The translations under genes were made by a program, and so were the position numbers. Below the pieces are notes generated by a model. It did not search any database. It was given only the letters and a program-made list of their open reading frames with translations, and was not told where the DNA came from. Positions 38,717 to 47,158 of a stretch of 64,000 nt of DNA are shown here, one piece after another. Numbering within the stretch: the first letter of the stretch is position 1; every line of letters begins with the position of its first letter. Source of the stretch: an uncultured Opitutaceae bacterium (lineage in GTDB: Bacteria; Verrucomicrobiota; Verrucomicrobiia; Opitutales; Opitutaceae); contig CAIOZY010000004.1 of NCBI GenBank assembly GCA_903862935.1, positions 1 to 64,000 on the forward strand, read 5' to 3'.

Positions 38717-39618
38717 CGATTTTTCCCCCCAGGAATCTCTCCGCCCCCGGTGCCGCGCTCCCCTCCGAGGAGAGCGGGCACTCGCCGTGGAGCGACGCAT
38801 GGGCCCGGCTTCGCAAGAACCGGCTGGCCGTGGCGGGAGGGATCGTGGTCGTTGTCCTCGCCGTCTTGTGCGCCGCCGGCCCCATCTTCTCCCAGTCCTA
38901 CGAGGAGCAGAACCTGGACCTGGGCGCCTCCTCCCCCAGCCTCGCCCACTGGCTGGGAACCGACACCCTGGGCCGCGACCTCCTGGCGCGGGTCCTCTAC
39001 GGCGGCCGGATATCGATCCTTGTCGGGCTTGTCGCCACCGTCGTCGCCCTGGTGATCGGGGTCACCTACGGGGCGGTCGCCGGGTTTGTCGGGGGCAAGG
39101 CCGACACGGTCATGATGCGGGTCGTGGACATCCTCTACGCCCTGCCGTTCACGATCTTCGTCATCTTGCTGATGGTCTTCTTCGGGCGTAACATCTTCCT
39201 CCTGTTCTTCGCCATCGGCGCGGTCGAGTGGCTGACGATGGCCCGGATCGTCCGGGGCCAGGTGCTGTCTATCAAGCGCATGGAGTTCATCGAGGCAGCC
39301 CGGGCCTTAGGCTACGGCCGCAGGCGGATCATCTTCCGCCACATCATCCCGAACATCCTCGGGCCCATCATTGTCTACACGACCCTGACGATCCCCGCCG
39401 TCATGCTTCTGGAGGCCTTCCTGAGCTTCCTCGGCCTCGGGGTGCAGCCGCCGATGAGCTCTTGGGGGGTCCTCATCAAGGACGGGGCCGACAAGATGGA
39501 GGAGTACTGGTGGCTGCTCGTCTTCCCCGGGACGGCCTTCTCCCTGACGCTTTTTTCCCTGAATTTTCTCGGCGACGGGCTCCGGGACGCGTTGGATGTC
39601 AGGGCGTCCAAGGACTGA
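38713..39618 (+). CDS. Oligopeptide ABC transporter permease (OppC-like)
   Basis: GTG start overlapping the OppB stop; 'HWLGTDTLGRDLLARVLYGGRISILVGLVATVVALVIGVTYGAVAGFVGG..FIEAARALGYGRRRIIFRHIIPNILGPIIV'. Confidence 0.93.
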   Translation: MTIFPPRNLSAPGAALPSEESGHSPWSDAWARLRKNRLAVAGGIVVVVLAVLCAAGPIFSQSYEEQNLDLGASSPSLAHWLGTDTLGRDLLARVLYGGRISILVGLVATVVALVIGVTYGAVAGFVGGKADTVMMRVVDILYALPFTIFVILLMVFFGRNIFLLFFAIGAVEWLTMARIVRGQVLSIKRMEFIEAARALGYGRRRIIFRHIIPNILGPIIVYTTLTIPAVMLLEAFLSFLGLGVQPPMSSWGVLIKDGADKMEEYWWLLVFPGTAFSLTLFSLNFLGDGLRDALDVRASKD

Positions 39619-39622
39619 CTGG

Positions 39623-41371
39623 ATGAAGCGCTTCCTCCCCTACTTCAAGTATCTCAGGTCCGTGCGGACCCAGATCTGGGCTGCGGTCGCCTGCGCGCTG
39701 GTGTTCGGCCTGACCAGCGGCGCGAGCCTGCCGATCCTGATCAAGTACGTCTTCCCTCCGATCTTCCCGAGCGCGGCCCACGCGGCGATGCCGTTTTTCC
39801 GGGTGATCCTGATCGCGGCCGCGATCCCGCTCGCCTTCGCGCTGCGGGCCTTCAGCGGGTACCTGAACAGCTACTTCATCCAGGCGGCGGGGGTGCGCAT
39901 CCTCGAGTCGATCCGCGTGGACTACTTCCGCAAGCTCCAGATCCTGCCCCTGTCCTTCGTGCAGGGAAAGTCCAGCGGCGACCTCATCTCCCGGGGAATG
40001 TCCGACACCGGGCAGCTCCAGTCGACCCTGACGGTCCTGGCAAGCGACGGGATCAAGCAGCCGGTGACGCTCCTGGGGGCGGTCGGGGCCCTGGTGCTGC
40101 TCGCCCTGACGACCAAGGGGGTACTCCTTGTCCTCGTCAGCCTAGCGATCGTCCCGCTGTCGGTCTTCCCCGTTCGCTACGTCGGAAAAAAGGTCATCAA
40201 GCGCGCCTACCAGATGCAGTCCCACCTGGGGTCCGTGACCGGGCACTTCGCCGAGAACTTGGCCGCCGCCCGCGAGGTGCGCGCCTTCGGCCTGGAGGAG
40301 CGCGAGATCGGCCGCTTCGCGGTCGCCTGCCGGGCCCTGATCACCTCCCAGATCAAGATCGCCAAGTACGCCCAGGCCCTGACCCCGGCGATCGAGTTCA
40401 TCGCCGCGGCGGGGATCTCGGTCACCTTGGTCTTCGCCTACAAGGCCGGGCTCGACCTGGCGACCTTTGTCGCGATCTGCACGGCCCTGTACATGAGCTA
40501 CGAGCCGATCAAGAAGATCGGCGGGCTCAACAACGAGCTCCAGCGGGGAATCGCCGCCCTGGACCGCCTGGAGTTCGTCCTGCACGCCCCGGTCACGATC
40601 ACCGACCCGGAACATCCGGTCCCGGTCGGCCGCCTGCGCGGCGAGATCTGCTTTGAGAGGGTCGAGTTCGCCTACAACGCCGCGGAGCCGGTCTTGAGGG
40701 ACGTCTCGGTCCGGATCCCCGCCGGGACGGTCTGCGCCCTGGTGGGCCCGAGCGGGGCCGGGAAGACGACCTTCATCAACTTGGTGCCCCGCTTCTACGA
40801 GGTGGGCTCCGGCCGGGTGGCGGTCGACGGGTTGGACCTGCGCTCGCTCAAATTGTCGGACCTGCGGCGCAACATCGCGGTCGTCTCCCAGGACCCGGTG
40901 CTCTTCAACGACACGATCTTCAACAACCTGCTGCTCGGCCGCCCGGAGGCGACTCGGGAGGAGGTCATGGCGGCCGCGGCCGACGCCCACGCCCACGAGT
41001 TCATCCTGTCGTTTCCCAACGGCTACGACACGGTGGTCGGCGAGCGCGGGGTGCTCCTGTCGGGAGGGCAGAAGCAGCGGGTCGCCCTGGCCCGGGCGTT
41101 CCTGCGCAACGCCCCGATCCTCATCCTCGACGAGGCAACCTCGGCCCTGGACTCCCAGAGCGAGCAGTTCATCCAGGAGGCCCTGCGCAAGCTCGTCTCG
41201 GGCAAGACGGTCCTCATCATCGCCCACCGTTTCAGCACGATCCGCGACGCCTCGCTGATCCTCGTCTTCGAGCGCGGCTCGATCGTGGCGCAGGGCACCC
41301 ACGCCGAGTTGTACGCGGCGAGCCCCCTGTACCGCTCGCTCTACGACCGCCAGCACCAGCAGGTGGTCTGA
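39623..41371 (+). CDS. ABC exporter, fused permease-ATPase (MsbA-like)
   Basis: Six-TM region then Walker A 'LVGPSGAGKTTFINLVPRFYEV', 'LLSGGQKQRVALARAFLRNAPILILDEATSALD'. Followed by LPS-type glycosyltransferases. Confidence 0.93.
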   Translation: MKRFLPYFKYLRSVRTQIWAAVACALVFGLTSGASLPILIKYVFPPIFPSAAHAAMPFFRVILIAAAIPLAFALRAFSGYLNSYFIQAAGVRILESIRVDYFRKLQILPLSFVQGKSSGDLISRGMSDTGQLQSTLTVLASDGIKQPVTLLGAVGALVLLALTTKGVLLVLVSLAIVPLSVFPVRYVGKKVIKRAYQMQSHLGSVTGHFAENLAAAREVRAFGLEEREIGRFAVACRALITSQIKIAKYAQALTPAIEFIAAAGISVTLVFAYKAGLDLATFVAICTALYMSYEPIKKIGGLNNELQRGIAALDRLEFVLHAPVTITDPEHPVPVGRLRGEICFERVEFAYNAAEPVLRDVSVRIPAGTVCALVGPSGAGKTTFINLVPRFYEVGSGRVAVDGLDLRSLKLSDLRRNIAVVSQDPVLFNDTIFNNLLLGRPEATREEVMAAAADAHAHEFILSFPNGYDTVVGERGVLLSGGQKQRVALARAFLRNAPILILDEATSALDSQSEQFIQEALRKLVSGKTVLIIAHRFSTIRDASLILVFERGSIVAQGTHAELYAASPLYRSLYDRQHQQVV

Positions 41372-41407
41372 CCGGCGCACCCTTTCCCGCGACCCGGCGT
41401 CATTTCC

Positions 41408-43441
41408 TTGGCAGCAGAAGCGATGACTCCCAGGCCCAAGATCAGCGTCCTGATCCCGACTTACAACTACGCCCGGTTCCTGCCGGCGGCGATCGAGTCG
41501 GTCCTAGCCCAGGAGTTCCGCGACTTTGAGCTGCTGATCAGCGACGACGCTTCCACGGACGGCTCGGCGGAGGTGATCCGCTCCTACGCCGCGCGCGACC
41601 CCCGGATCCGGTTCCTCCTCCACGCGGCGAACCTCGGGATGGTCAACAACTGGAACTGGTGCCTGAACGAGGCCCGCGGGGACCTGGTCAAGTACGTCTT
41701 CGGGGACGACGAGCTCCGGTCGCCCCGGGCGCTCGCTCGGATGAGCTCGGCCCTCGACGCAGAGCCCCGCGCGGTGCTGGCCGTCTCCGCCCGCGAGATC
41801 CTCGACGAGGAATCTCGGCCCGTGGGCATCTGGGACGAGCTCGGGACCACGGGCTTCCACCGGGGGTCGGACGTCTTCCTCAGCTGCCTTAAGCGGGACC
41901 GCAACCTCATCGGGGAGCCCTCCGCGGTCCTGTTCCGGCGGGCGGCAGCCGCGCGCGGCTTCGACCCCACCTTCAGGCAGCTGGTCGACCAGGAGATGTG
42001 GTTTCACCTGATGGAAGGCGGCGGCCTCTGGTACGAGCGCGAGCCTCTCTGCGCCTTCCGGCGGCACCCGGCGCAGCAGACGGCCGTCAACCAGTCCAGC
42101 CGGATCGCCTCGGCCGAGTCCCTGCGGATCCTCGCGCGGCACTTCGGGGGGTTCACCGCCCAGGCCGGGGCCGATCCCCGCTCCTTCGCCCTGCGCCGGC
42201 TTCTGTTCCGGTCCCTCTACTACGCGCGCAAGAACTCCCCGGACGGCTTCGGGGCCGCTGCGGCCGAGGCCCGCATCGGGCAGTGGCTGCCCAGGGGATG
42301 GTACCGGGCCCTCCTCGGGCTCCACCGGGTCACCAAGCCCGTCGTGAACCTGCGCCGGAGGGTCACGAGGCCGGCGGGTGGGTACGCCGGCTGGATTCCC
42401 GAGGCCCCCCGGATCCTGGTGATCCGGCGCCGGTACCTGGGGGACATCGTGCTTCTGGGCTCCTTCCTTCGGAACCTCCGGCTGCGCTGGCCGTCGGCCC
42501 GGATCGAGGTCCTGGTCGAGCCGCAGTTCGCCCCGATCCTCGCGCTCAACCCCGACGTCGACGCAACGGTCGCCGTCCCGCACGGGGCCTTCGCGTGGCA
42601 CCGGCTTCTCCACAACCTGAGGGACAGGCGCTTCACGCATGTCTTCAACTTCGACAACACCGAGGGGACGGCCTTCATCACCCGCTTCTGCGCCGCCCCG
42701 GTCCGGATCGGGCTTCATCACGGAGGCTACCGGCTGAAGTTCCGCTGGGCCTACACCCATGCGGTCAACGACCCGAACGAACGCCACGAGTCCCGCCCGT
42801 TCACGGAATACTACCTGTGCGCCCTGGAGGCGGCGGGGGTCGCGGTCGAAACCCGGCAGGTCAGGCTCGTGCCGCGGGAGGACGACCTGGCCGACATGGC
42901 GCGCTTTGTCGGAGCCGGGGGCCGCCCGGTGCTCTTGGTCCACCCCGGCAGCCGCAGCCCCTGGCGGGTCTGGCCGGCCGAGCGATTTGCCGCGGTGTGC
43001 GACCGCGCCCAGGAGGAGCTCGGAGTCCAGGTGGTGATCGTCGGGGGCCCGGCGGACGGCCCGCTGATTGCCGAGATCCGGCGCCTGGCCCGAGCGCACG
43101 TGCTCGCCCTTCCCGAGCCGCCCCCCTTGGGAAAACTCGCCGCGCTCTCCCGCCTGGCGTCGGTCGTCCTCTGCCACGACAGCGGGCCCATGCACGTCGC
43201 CGCGGCGGTGGGAACCCGGGTCGTCGCCCTCTACGGCTCCCAGAACGCGGTCCTGTTCCGGCCGCCGGGCGAGGGGCACACGCTTCTCCAGCCGCCGCTG
43301 CCGTGCCGGGACTGCGTGGCCCCGGATCGGTGCGTGCCGCTCGATTCGTACCGCAACTACTGCGTCCGGCGCATCACGGCCGACGAGGTCTTCTCGGCCG
43401 TCCGGGCTCAATTCGAGGGGGCGGGGGCGGCCCGGGCATGA
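41408..43441 (+). CDS. Bifunctional GT2 glycosyltransferase / GT9 heptosyltransferase-like protein
   Basis: N-terminal 'ISVLIPTYNYARFLPAAIESVLAQEFRDFELLISDDASTDGS' (GT2); C-terminal 'ILVIRRRYLGDIVLLGSFLRNLRLRWPSARIEVLVEP..HPGSRSPWRVWPAERF..SRLASVVLCHDSGPMHVAAAVGTRVVALYGS' (GT9). Confidence 0.9.
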   Translation: MAAEAMTPRPKISVLIPTYNYARFLPAAIESVLAQEFRDFELLISDDASTDGSAEVIRSYAARDPRIRFLLHAANLGMVNNWNWCLNEARGDLVKYVFGDDELRSPRALARMSSALDAEPRAVLAVSAREILDEESRPVGIWDELGTTGFHRGSDVFLSCLKRDRNLIGEPSAVLFRRAAAARGFDPTFRQLVDQEMWFHLMEGGGLWYEREPLCAFRRHPAQQTAVNQSSRIASAESLRILARHFGGFTAQAGADPRSFALRRLLFRSLYYARKNSPDGFGAAAAEARIGQWLPRGWYRALLGLHRVTKPVVNLRRRVTRPAGGYAGWIPEAPRILVIRRRYLGDIVLLGSFLRNLRLRWPSARIEVLVEPQFAPILALNPDVDATVAVPHGAFAWHRLLHNLRDRRFTHVFNFDNTEGTAFITRFCAAPVRIGLHHGGYRLKFRWAYTHAVNDPNERHESRPFTEYYLCALEAAGVAVETRQVRLVPREDDLADMARFVGAGGRPVLLVHPGSRSPWRVWPAERFAAVCDRAQEELGVQVVIVGGPADGPLIAEIRRLARAHVLALPEPPPLGKLAALSRLASVVLCHDSGPMHVAAAVGTRVVALYGSQNAVLFRPPGEGHTLLQPPLPCRDCVAPDRCVPLDSYRNYCVRRITADEVFSAVRAQFEGAGAARA

Positions 43442-44322
43442 GCAAGCCCCTGCTCACCTTCGGGATCCCCGCCTACACCCGGCCCGAGCTCCTCGCCGAG
43501 GCCCTGGGCAGCATCGCGGCCCAGTCGGCCCAGGCCGACTGCGAGGTCGTTGTCTGCGACGACGCCCGGAAGGACCGCACGCGCGAGCTGGCGAAGGCCT
43601 TCACCCGGTGGCCGTGCCGCTACCTGCCGAACGAGCCCGCGCTCGGGGCGGTCGGCAACTGGAACCGGTGCCTGAGGGAGGCGCGGGGGACCTGGGTCAC
43701 GGTCCTCCACGAGGACGACGCCCTGTTCCCTGGCTATCTGAAGGCGGTTTTTCCCAGGCTCAGGGACGGGCTAGCCGCCGTGTGCGCCCGCACAGTCCAG
43801 GGCCCCGCATACCCGGCGGGCGGCTCCGCACCCCGGGGCGGGAGCCCCCGGGTCTGGTCCTATCCGCCCCGGCACTTTATCAAGAGCGCGATGAGCCCGT
43901 TTCCGGGAGTTCTCGTCCGCACGGACCTCGCGCTCCGGCTGGGCGGGTTTTCCGAGGCCTGGGGCCCGCTCGCCGACTACGAGTTCTGGTACCGGCTGGC
44001 CTGCGCCGGCCCCGTGGAGGTCGTGCGGGAGGAGGCCGCCTTTTATCGGGTGGCGCCCGGGCAGTGGACCGAGCAGAGTTGGCGGCGAATGCTCCGCCTG
44101 ACCCACCTCTTGCGCCTCCGGATCGCCCGCGAGCAGTTCGGTGGGTCTCCGCGGCTGGGGCGCTGGCTCGCCCGGTTCTTCACCCACCGAAACGCCCTCT
44201 CCTACGCCGCGCGCTTCGGCGGACGCGACGCCGGGCTCGCCCGGGCGCTCTCCCTGGGCAGGATCCCCCTCGCGTGGCTTCCCAGCGGCTGGGTCTGGCA
44301 GGCGCTCAAACGGGAACGCTGA
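43438..44322 (+). CDS. GT2 family glycosyltransferase
   Basis: 'LLTFGIPAYTRPELLAEALGSIAAQSAQADCEVVVCDDARKD..GNWNRCLREARGTWVTVLHEDD'; ATGA overlap with upstream gene. Confidence 0.88.
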   Translation: MSKPLLTFGIPAYTRPELLAEALGSIAAQSAQADCEVVVCDDARKDRTRELAKAFTRWPCRYLPNEPALGAVGNWNRCLREARGTWVTVLHEDDALFPGYLKAVFPRLRDGLAAVCARTVQGPAYPAGGSAPRGGSPRVWSYPPRHFIKSAMSPFPGVLVRTDLALRLGGFSEAWGPLADYEFWYRLACAGPVEVVREEAAFYRVAPGQWTEQSWRRMLRLTHLLRLRIAREQFGGSPRLGRWLARFFTHRNALSYAARFGGRDAGLARALSLGRIPLAWLPSGWVWQALKRER

Positions 44323-45245
44323 TGCAGGTCACGGTAGCCATCCCCACGTACAACCGCTGCGGGTACCTCCGGCAGACCCTCGAGGGCATCGCCCGGCAGG
44401 ACTTTCCCCGGGGGGATTTCGAGGTGATCGTTGTCGACAACAATTCGACGGACGGGACCCGCGAGATGGTCGGCGCGTGGGGGGCGGTCGTCCCGGGACT
44501 TCGCCTGGTAGTCGAGACCAAGCAGGGGCTCGACCACGCGCGCAACCGCGCCGTCGCCGAGGCGGCCGGCGACATCGTCCTATTTGCCGACGACGACATC
44601 CTGGTCGAGCCGGACTGGGTCCGCCAGATGGCCGCCCCGTTCGCGGCGGACGGCCGCGGCACGATCGGGGCCGTGGGCGGCGAAGTGATCCCGGTCTTCC
44701 CTGACGGGCTCCCGTCCTGGGTGTCGGAGTGGCACTCCCCGCTCGGATTCCGGCCCGACGCGGGTCCGCTCGCGCCGGACCAGTCGCCGATGGGCGCCAA
44801 CCTCGCCTTCCGCAGATCGGTCTTCGCCGGGCTGGGCCTTTTCCATACGGAGCTCGACCGGGCGGCCGGGAGCTTCTTCTCGGGCGGCGACGCCGAGATG
44901 GTTCGCCGGGTGCGGGCCGCGGGGCTTCAAGTCTGGTTCGCGCCCGCCGCCGCGGTCCGCCACCAGATGCCGGCCGGCCGGACCACCTTCCGCTACGCCT
45001 GCCGCCACGCCTTCGACTCCGCGCGCTCGCGGGTGATCGACCGGGCCTGCCGGCCGGGGGCGGCGGGGTACCTGCTGACCCGCTTGGGCGCGAACGCGGC
45101 CAAGGCCGCCGGGTTCGGGCTTGCGGCGGCCCTGGGCTTTCTGATTTGCCCCGCGGCTGATTTTCCCAAGAAATCCCTCGTGCGGGCCTGGCGCTCGTGC
45201 GGCTACCTTTACCAGATACCCAGATCGCTATGCCGGAAAACCTGA
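44322..45245 (+). CDS. GT2 family glycosyltransferase
   Basis: 'MQVTVAIPTYNRCGYLRQTLEGIARQDFPRGDFEVIVVDNNSTDGTREMV..DIVLFADDDILVEPDW'. Confidence 0.92.
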   Translation: MQVTVAIPTYNRCGYLRQTLEGIARQDFPRGDFEVIVVDNNSTDGTREMVGAWGAVVPGLRLVVETKQGLDHARNRAVAEAAGDIVLFADDDILVEPDWVRQMAAPFAADGRGTIGAVGGEVIPVFPDGLPSWVSEWHSPLGFRPDAGPLAPDQSPMGANLAFRRSVFAGLGLFHTELDRAAGSFFSGGDAEMVRRVRAAGLQVWFAPAAAVRHQMPAGRTTFRYACRHAFDSARSRVIDRACRPGAAGYLLTRLGANAAKAAGFGLAAALGFLICPAADFPKKSLVRAWRSCGYLYQIPRSLCRKT

Positions 45246-46051
45246 ACGCCGCCCCGCTCCCCCTGTCGGTCGTGATCGTCGCCCGAAACGAGGCGGCGAA
45301 CCTTCCGCGCTGCCTAGCTAGCGTGCAGGGATGGGCCGGGGAGGTCCTAGTCGCCCTGAACGGCACCTCCGACGAGAGCGCGGCCGCTGCCCGCAAGGCC
45401 GGCGCGCGGATTCACTCCCTGGTCTGGCAGGGCTTCCGCGACACGAAGAACGCGGCCCTCGCCCTGGCGACGCAGCCCTGGGCCCTGTGCCTGGACGCCG
45501 ACGAGGAGGTCTCCGGTCCGCTTCGGGACGAGATCCGGGCCTTCCTCTCGCGCCCCGACCTGGCGAGCTTCGCCGGCGCCCGGTTTCCCCGCCGCGTCTG
45601 GTTCATCGACCGCTGGATCCTGCACGGGGACTGGTACCCCGACTACAGCCTTAGGCTTGTCCGCCGCGACCGGAGCCGGTGGGGGGGCGACGCCTTCGTC
45701 CACGAGAAGATCGTGTGCGACGGGCCGGTGGCGACCCTGCGGGGGGACTTGAACCACTATTCCTTCCCAACCCTGTCGAGCCACGTGGCAAAGATAAACC
45801 CGTTCGCAGACCTGTTCGTCCAGCAGCAGCGGCAGAAGGGGGGCCGCTTCTCCCTGCCCGCGGCGGTAACCCGCCCGGCCTGGCGGTTCTTCAGGGCGTA
45901 TTTTCTCAAGCTGGGGTTCCTCGACGGCTATCCCGGCTACTACATCGCCTGGGCGAACGCCTTCGCAGGCCTCGTGCGCCAGAGCCGCCTCTACGAGGAG
46001 ACCCACCGGGCCGACCCGCCGCGGGAGGGGGAAGGCCCGACCCATGCCTGA
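45230..46051 (+). CDS. GT2 family glycosyltransferase (WaaE/KdtX-like)
   Basis: 'LSVVIVARNEAANLPRCLASVQGWAGEVLVALNGTSDESAAAARKAGARIHSLVWQGFRDTKNAALALATQPWALCLDADEEV'. Confidence 0.9.
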   Translation: MPENLNAAPLPLSVVIVARNEAANLPRCLASVQGWAGEVLVALNGTSDESAAAARKAGARIHSLVWQGFRDTKNAALALATQPWALCLDADEEVSGPLRDEIRAFLSRPDLASFAGARFPRRVWFIDRWILHGDWYPDYSLRLVRRDRSRWGGDAFVHEKIVCDGPVATLRGDLNHYSFPTLSSHVAKINPFADLFVQQQRQKGGRFSLPAAVTRPAWRFFRAYFLKLGFLDGYPGYYIAWANAFAGLVRQSRLYEETHRADPPREGEGPTHA

Positions 46052-46430
46052 GGAGCGCCCCACCTTCTCCCGGGCCGCCCAGGAGGCGATCGGCCAGTTT
46101 CGCGGCATCCCCTTTGCTGAGCCCGCGAAGATGCGCCGCAGGCCCACCAAGGACATCGGGTCGGTCCTCGAGGACCTCCGGATCAAGTACCAGATCGGGC
46201 GGGCCTCGCCCGAGCAGGCGATCCGCGAGCGGTGGAGCGAGCTTGTGGGCCCGGCCAACGCAACGTACTCCCATCCGGCCCGCATCGACCTGGGCCGGAA
46301 GCTCGTGGTGCATGTGTCCCACTCGGTCGTGCGAAACGAGATCTTCCTGAACCGGGAGGCGATCGTGGGCCGGATCCAGAAGCTTCCCGGATGCGGCAAG
46401 GTGACCTCACTGCATCTGCTTCCCGGGTAG
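46044..46430 (+). CDS. DUF721 (DciA-like) domain protein
   Basis: 'LEDLRIKYQIGRASPEQAIRERWSELVGPANATYSHPARIDLGRKLVVHVSHSVVRNEIFLNREAIVGRIQ' matches DUF721 architecture. Confidence 0.75.
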   Translation: MPEERPTFSRAAQEAIGQFRGIPFAEPAKMRRRPTKDIGSVLEDLRIKYQIGRASPEQAIRERWSELVGPANATYSHPARIDLGRKLVVHVSHSVVRNEIFLNREAIVGRIQKLPGCGKVTSLHLLPG

Positions 46431-46648
46431 GCTCAAATTTCGCTTGCGCCGGACCTTCCGGCTTGGGAAGGTTGACGCTTCCGTTAGTGGATTCCTGCTG
46501 GTCGCGGGGGTCTGCCATGACTGACCCCGATAACCGGGGCTAGAACGGTGCGTCGGCCACATCCCTCTGATTACCAGCGGGCTGGGGCGGGCGGCAAGGG
46601 GTCCCCTCCCCGGGGCTTCTACAGTCGTGCAATCCAGCAATCCAAACC

Positions 46649-46912
46649 ATGCCAACTGTTGTAAAACCCGAAATCATAGCAGAATACAAGATTCACGATA
46701 AAGACACTGGCTCGAGCGAAGTCCAGGTCGCGTTGCTTACCGCCCGGATCAATCACTTGACCGAGCACCTGCGCACGCATCGCAAGGATTTTCACTCCCG
46801 CCGGGGGCTTCTGCAAATGGCCAGCCGCCGTCGCAAGCTCCTCGACTATCTCAAACGGCACAACCTGCCCAAGTACAACGAGCTGCTCCAGAAGCTCAAC
46901 CTCCGCAAATAG
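46649..46912 (+). CDS. rpsO: 30S ribosomal protein S15
   Basis: '[52 protein letters not shown]', the canonical S15 signature. Confidence 0.98.
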   Translation: MPTVVKPEIIAEYKIHDKDTGSSEVQVALLTARINHLTEHLRTHRKDFHSRRGLLQMASRRRKLLDYLKRHNLPKYNELLQKLNLRK

Positions 46913-46925
46913 CGCTTTCCTCAGA

Positions 46926-46952
46926 CGGGCGACCCGATCCGCGGGTCGCCCG
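46926..46952 (+). terminator. Strong GC-rich hairpin after rpsO (terminator or processing site)
   Basis: CGGGCGACCC (46926-46935) - GATCCGC - GGGTCGCCCG (46943-46952), then TGTCTT. Confidence 0.6.
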
Positions 46953-46973
46953 CTGTCTTAGAGGCACTCGACT

Positions 46974-47040
46974 CCAGACCGGGACATTTCCGCTTGTTTC
47001 CCCGCCGCACGGGCGACAAACGGAAATCTCTCGAGTCTGG
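46974..47040 (+). promoter_or_regulatory. Long imperfect hairpin in the pnp leader
   Basis: CCAGAC (46974-46979) / GTCTGG (47035-47040); ATTTCCG (46986-46992) / CGGAAAT (47021-47027); TTGT / ACAA; CGCC / GGCG nested. Confidence 0.5.
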
Positions 47041-47158
47041 CCGAGCAGATGAAAGCCCCCCGGCCCTCTTGGCCGGCAGACCGCTTAAAACCAATACCCT
47101 GGGCCGCCCTGATCCCCCATCGGGCGACGGCGTCCCTAGTTCCAGACCCTCCGACACA

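Noticed and set aside
41504-43411. 635-aa minus-strand ORF
   Set aside because: Shadow of the GT2-GT9 gene.
41998-43437. N-terminal extension of the 41998-44322 ORF
   Set aside because: Low-complexity overlap with the GT2-GT9 gene; the GT2 domain starts at the ATG at 43438.
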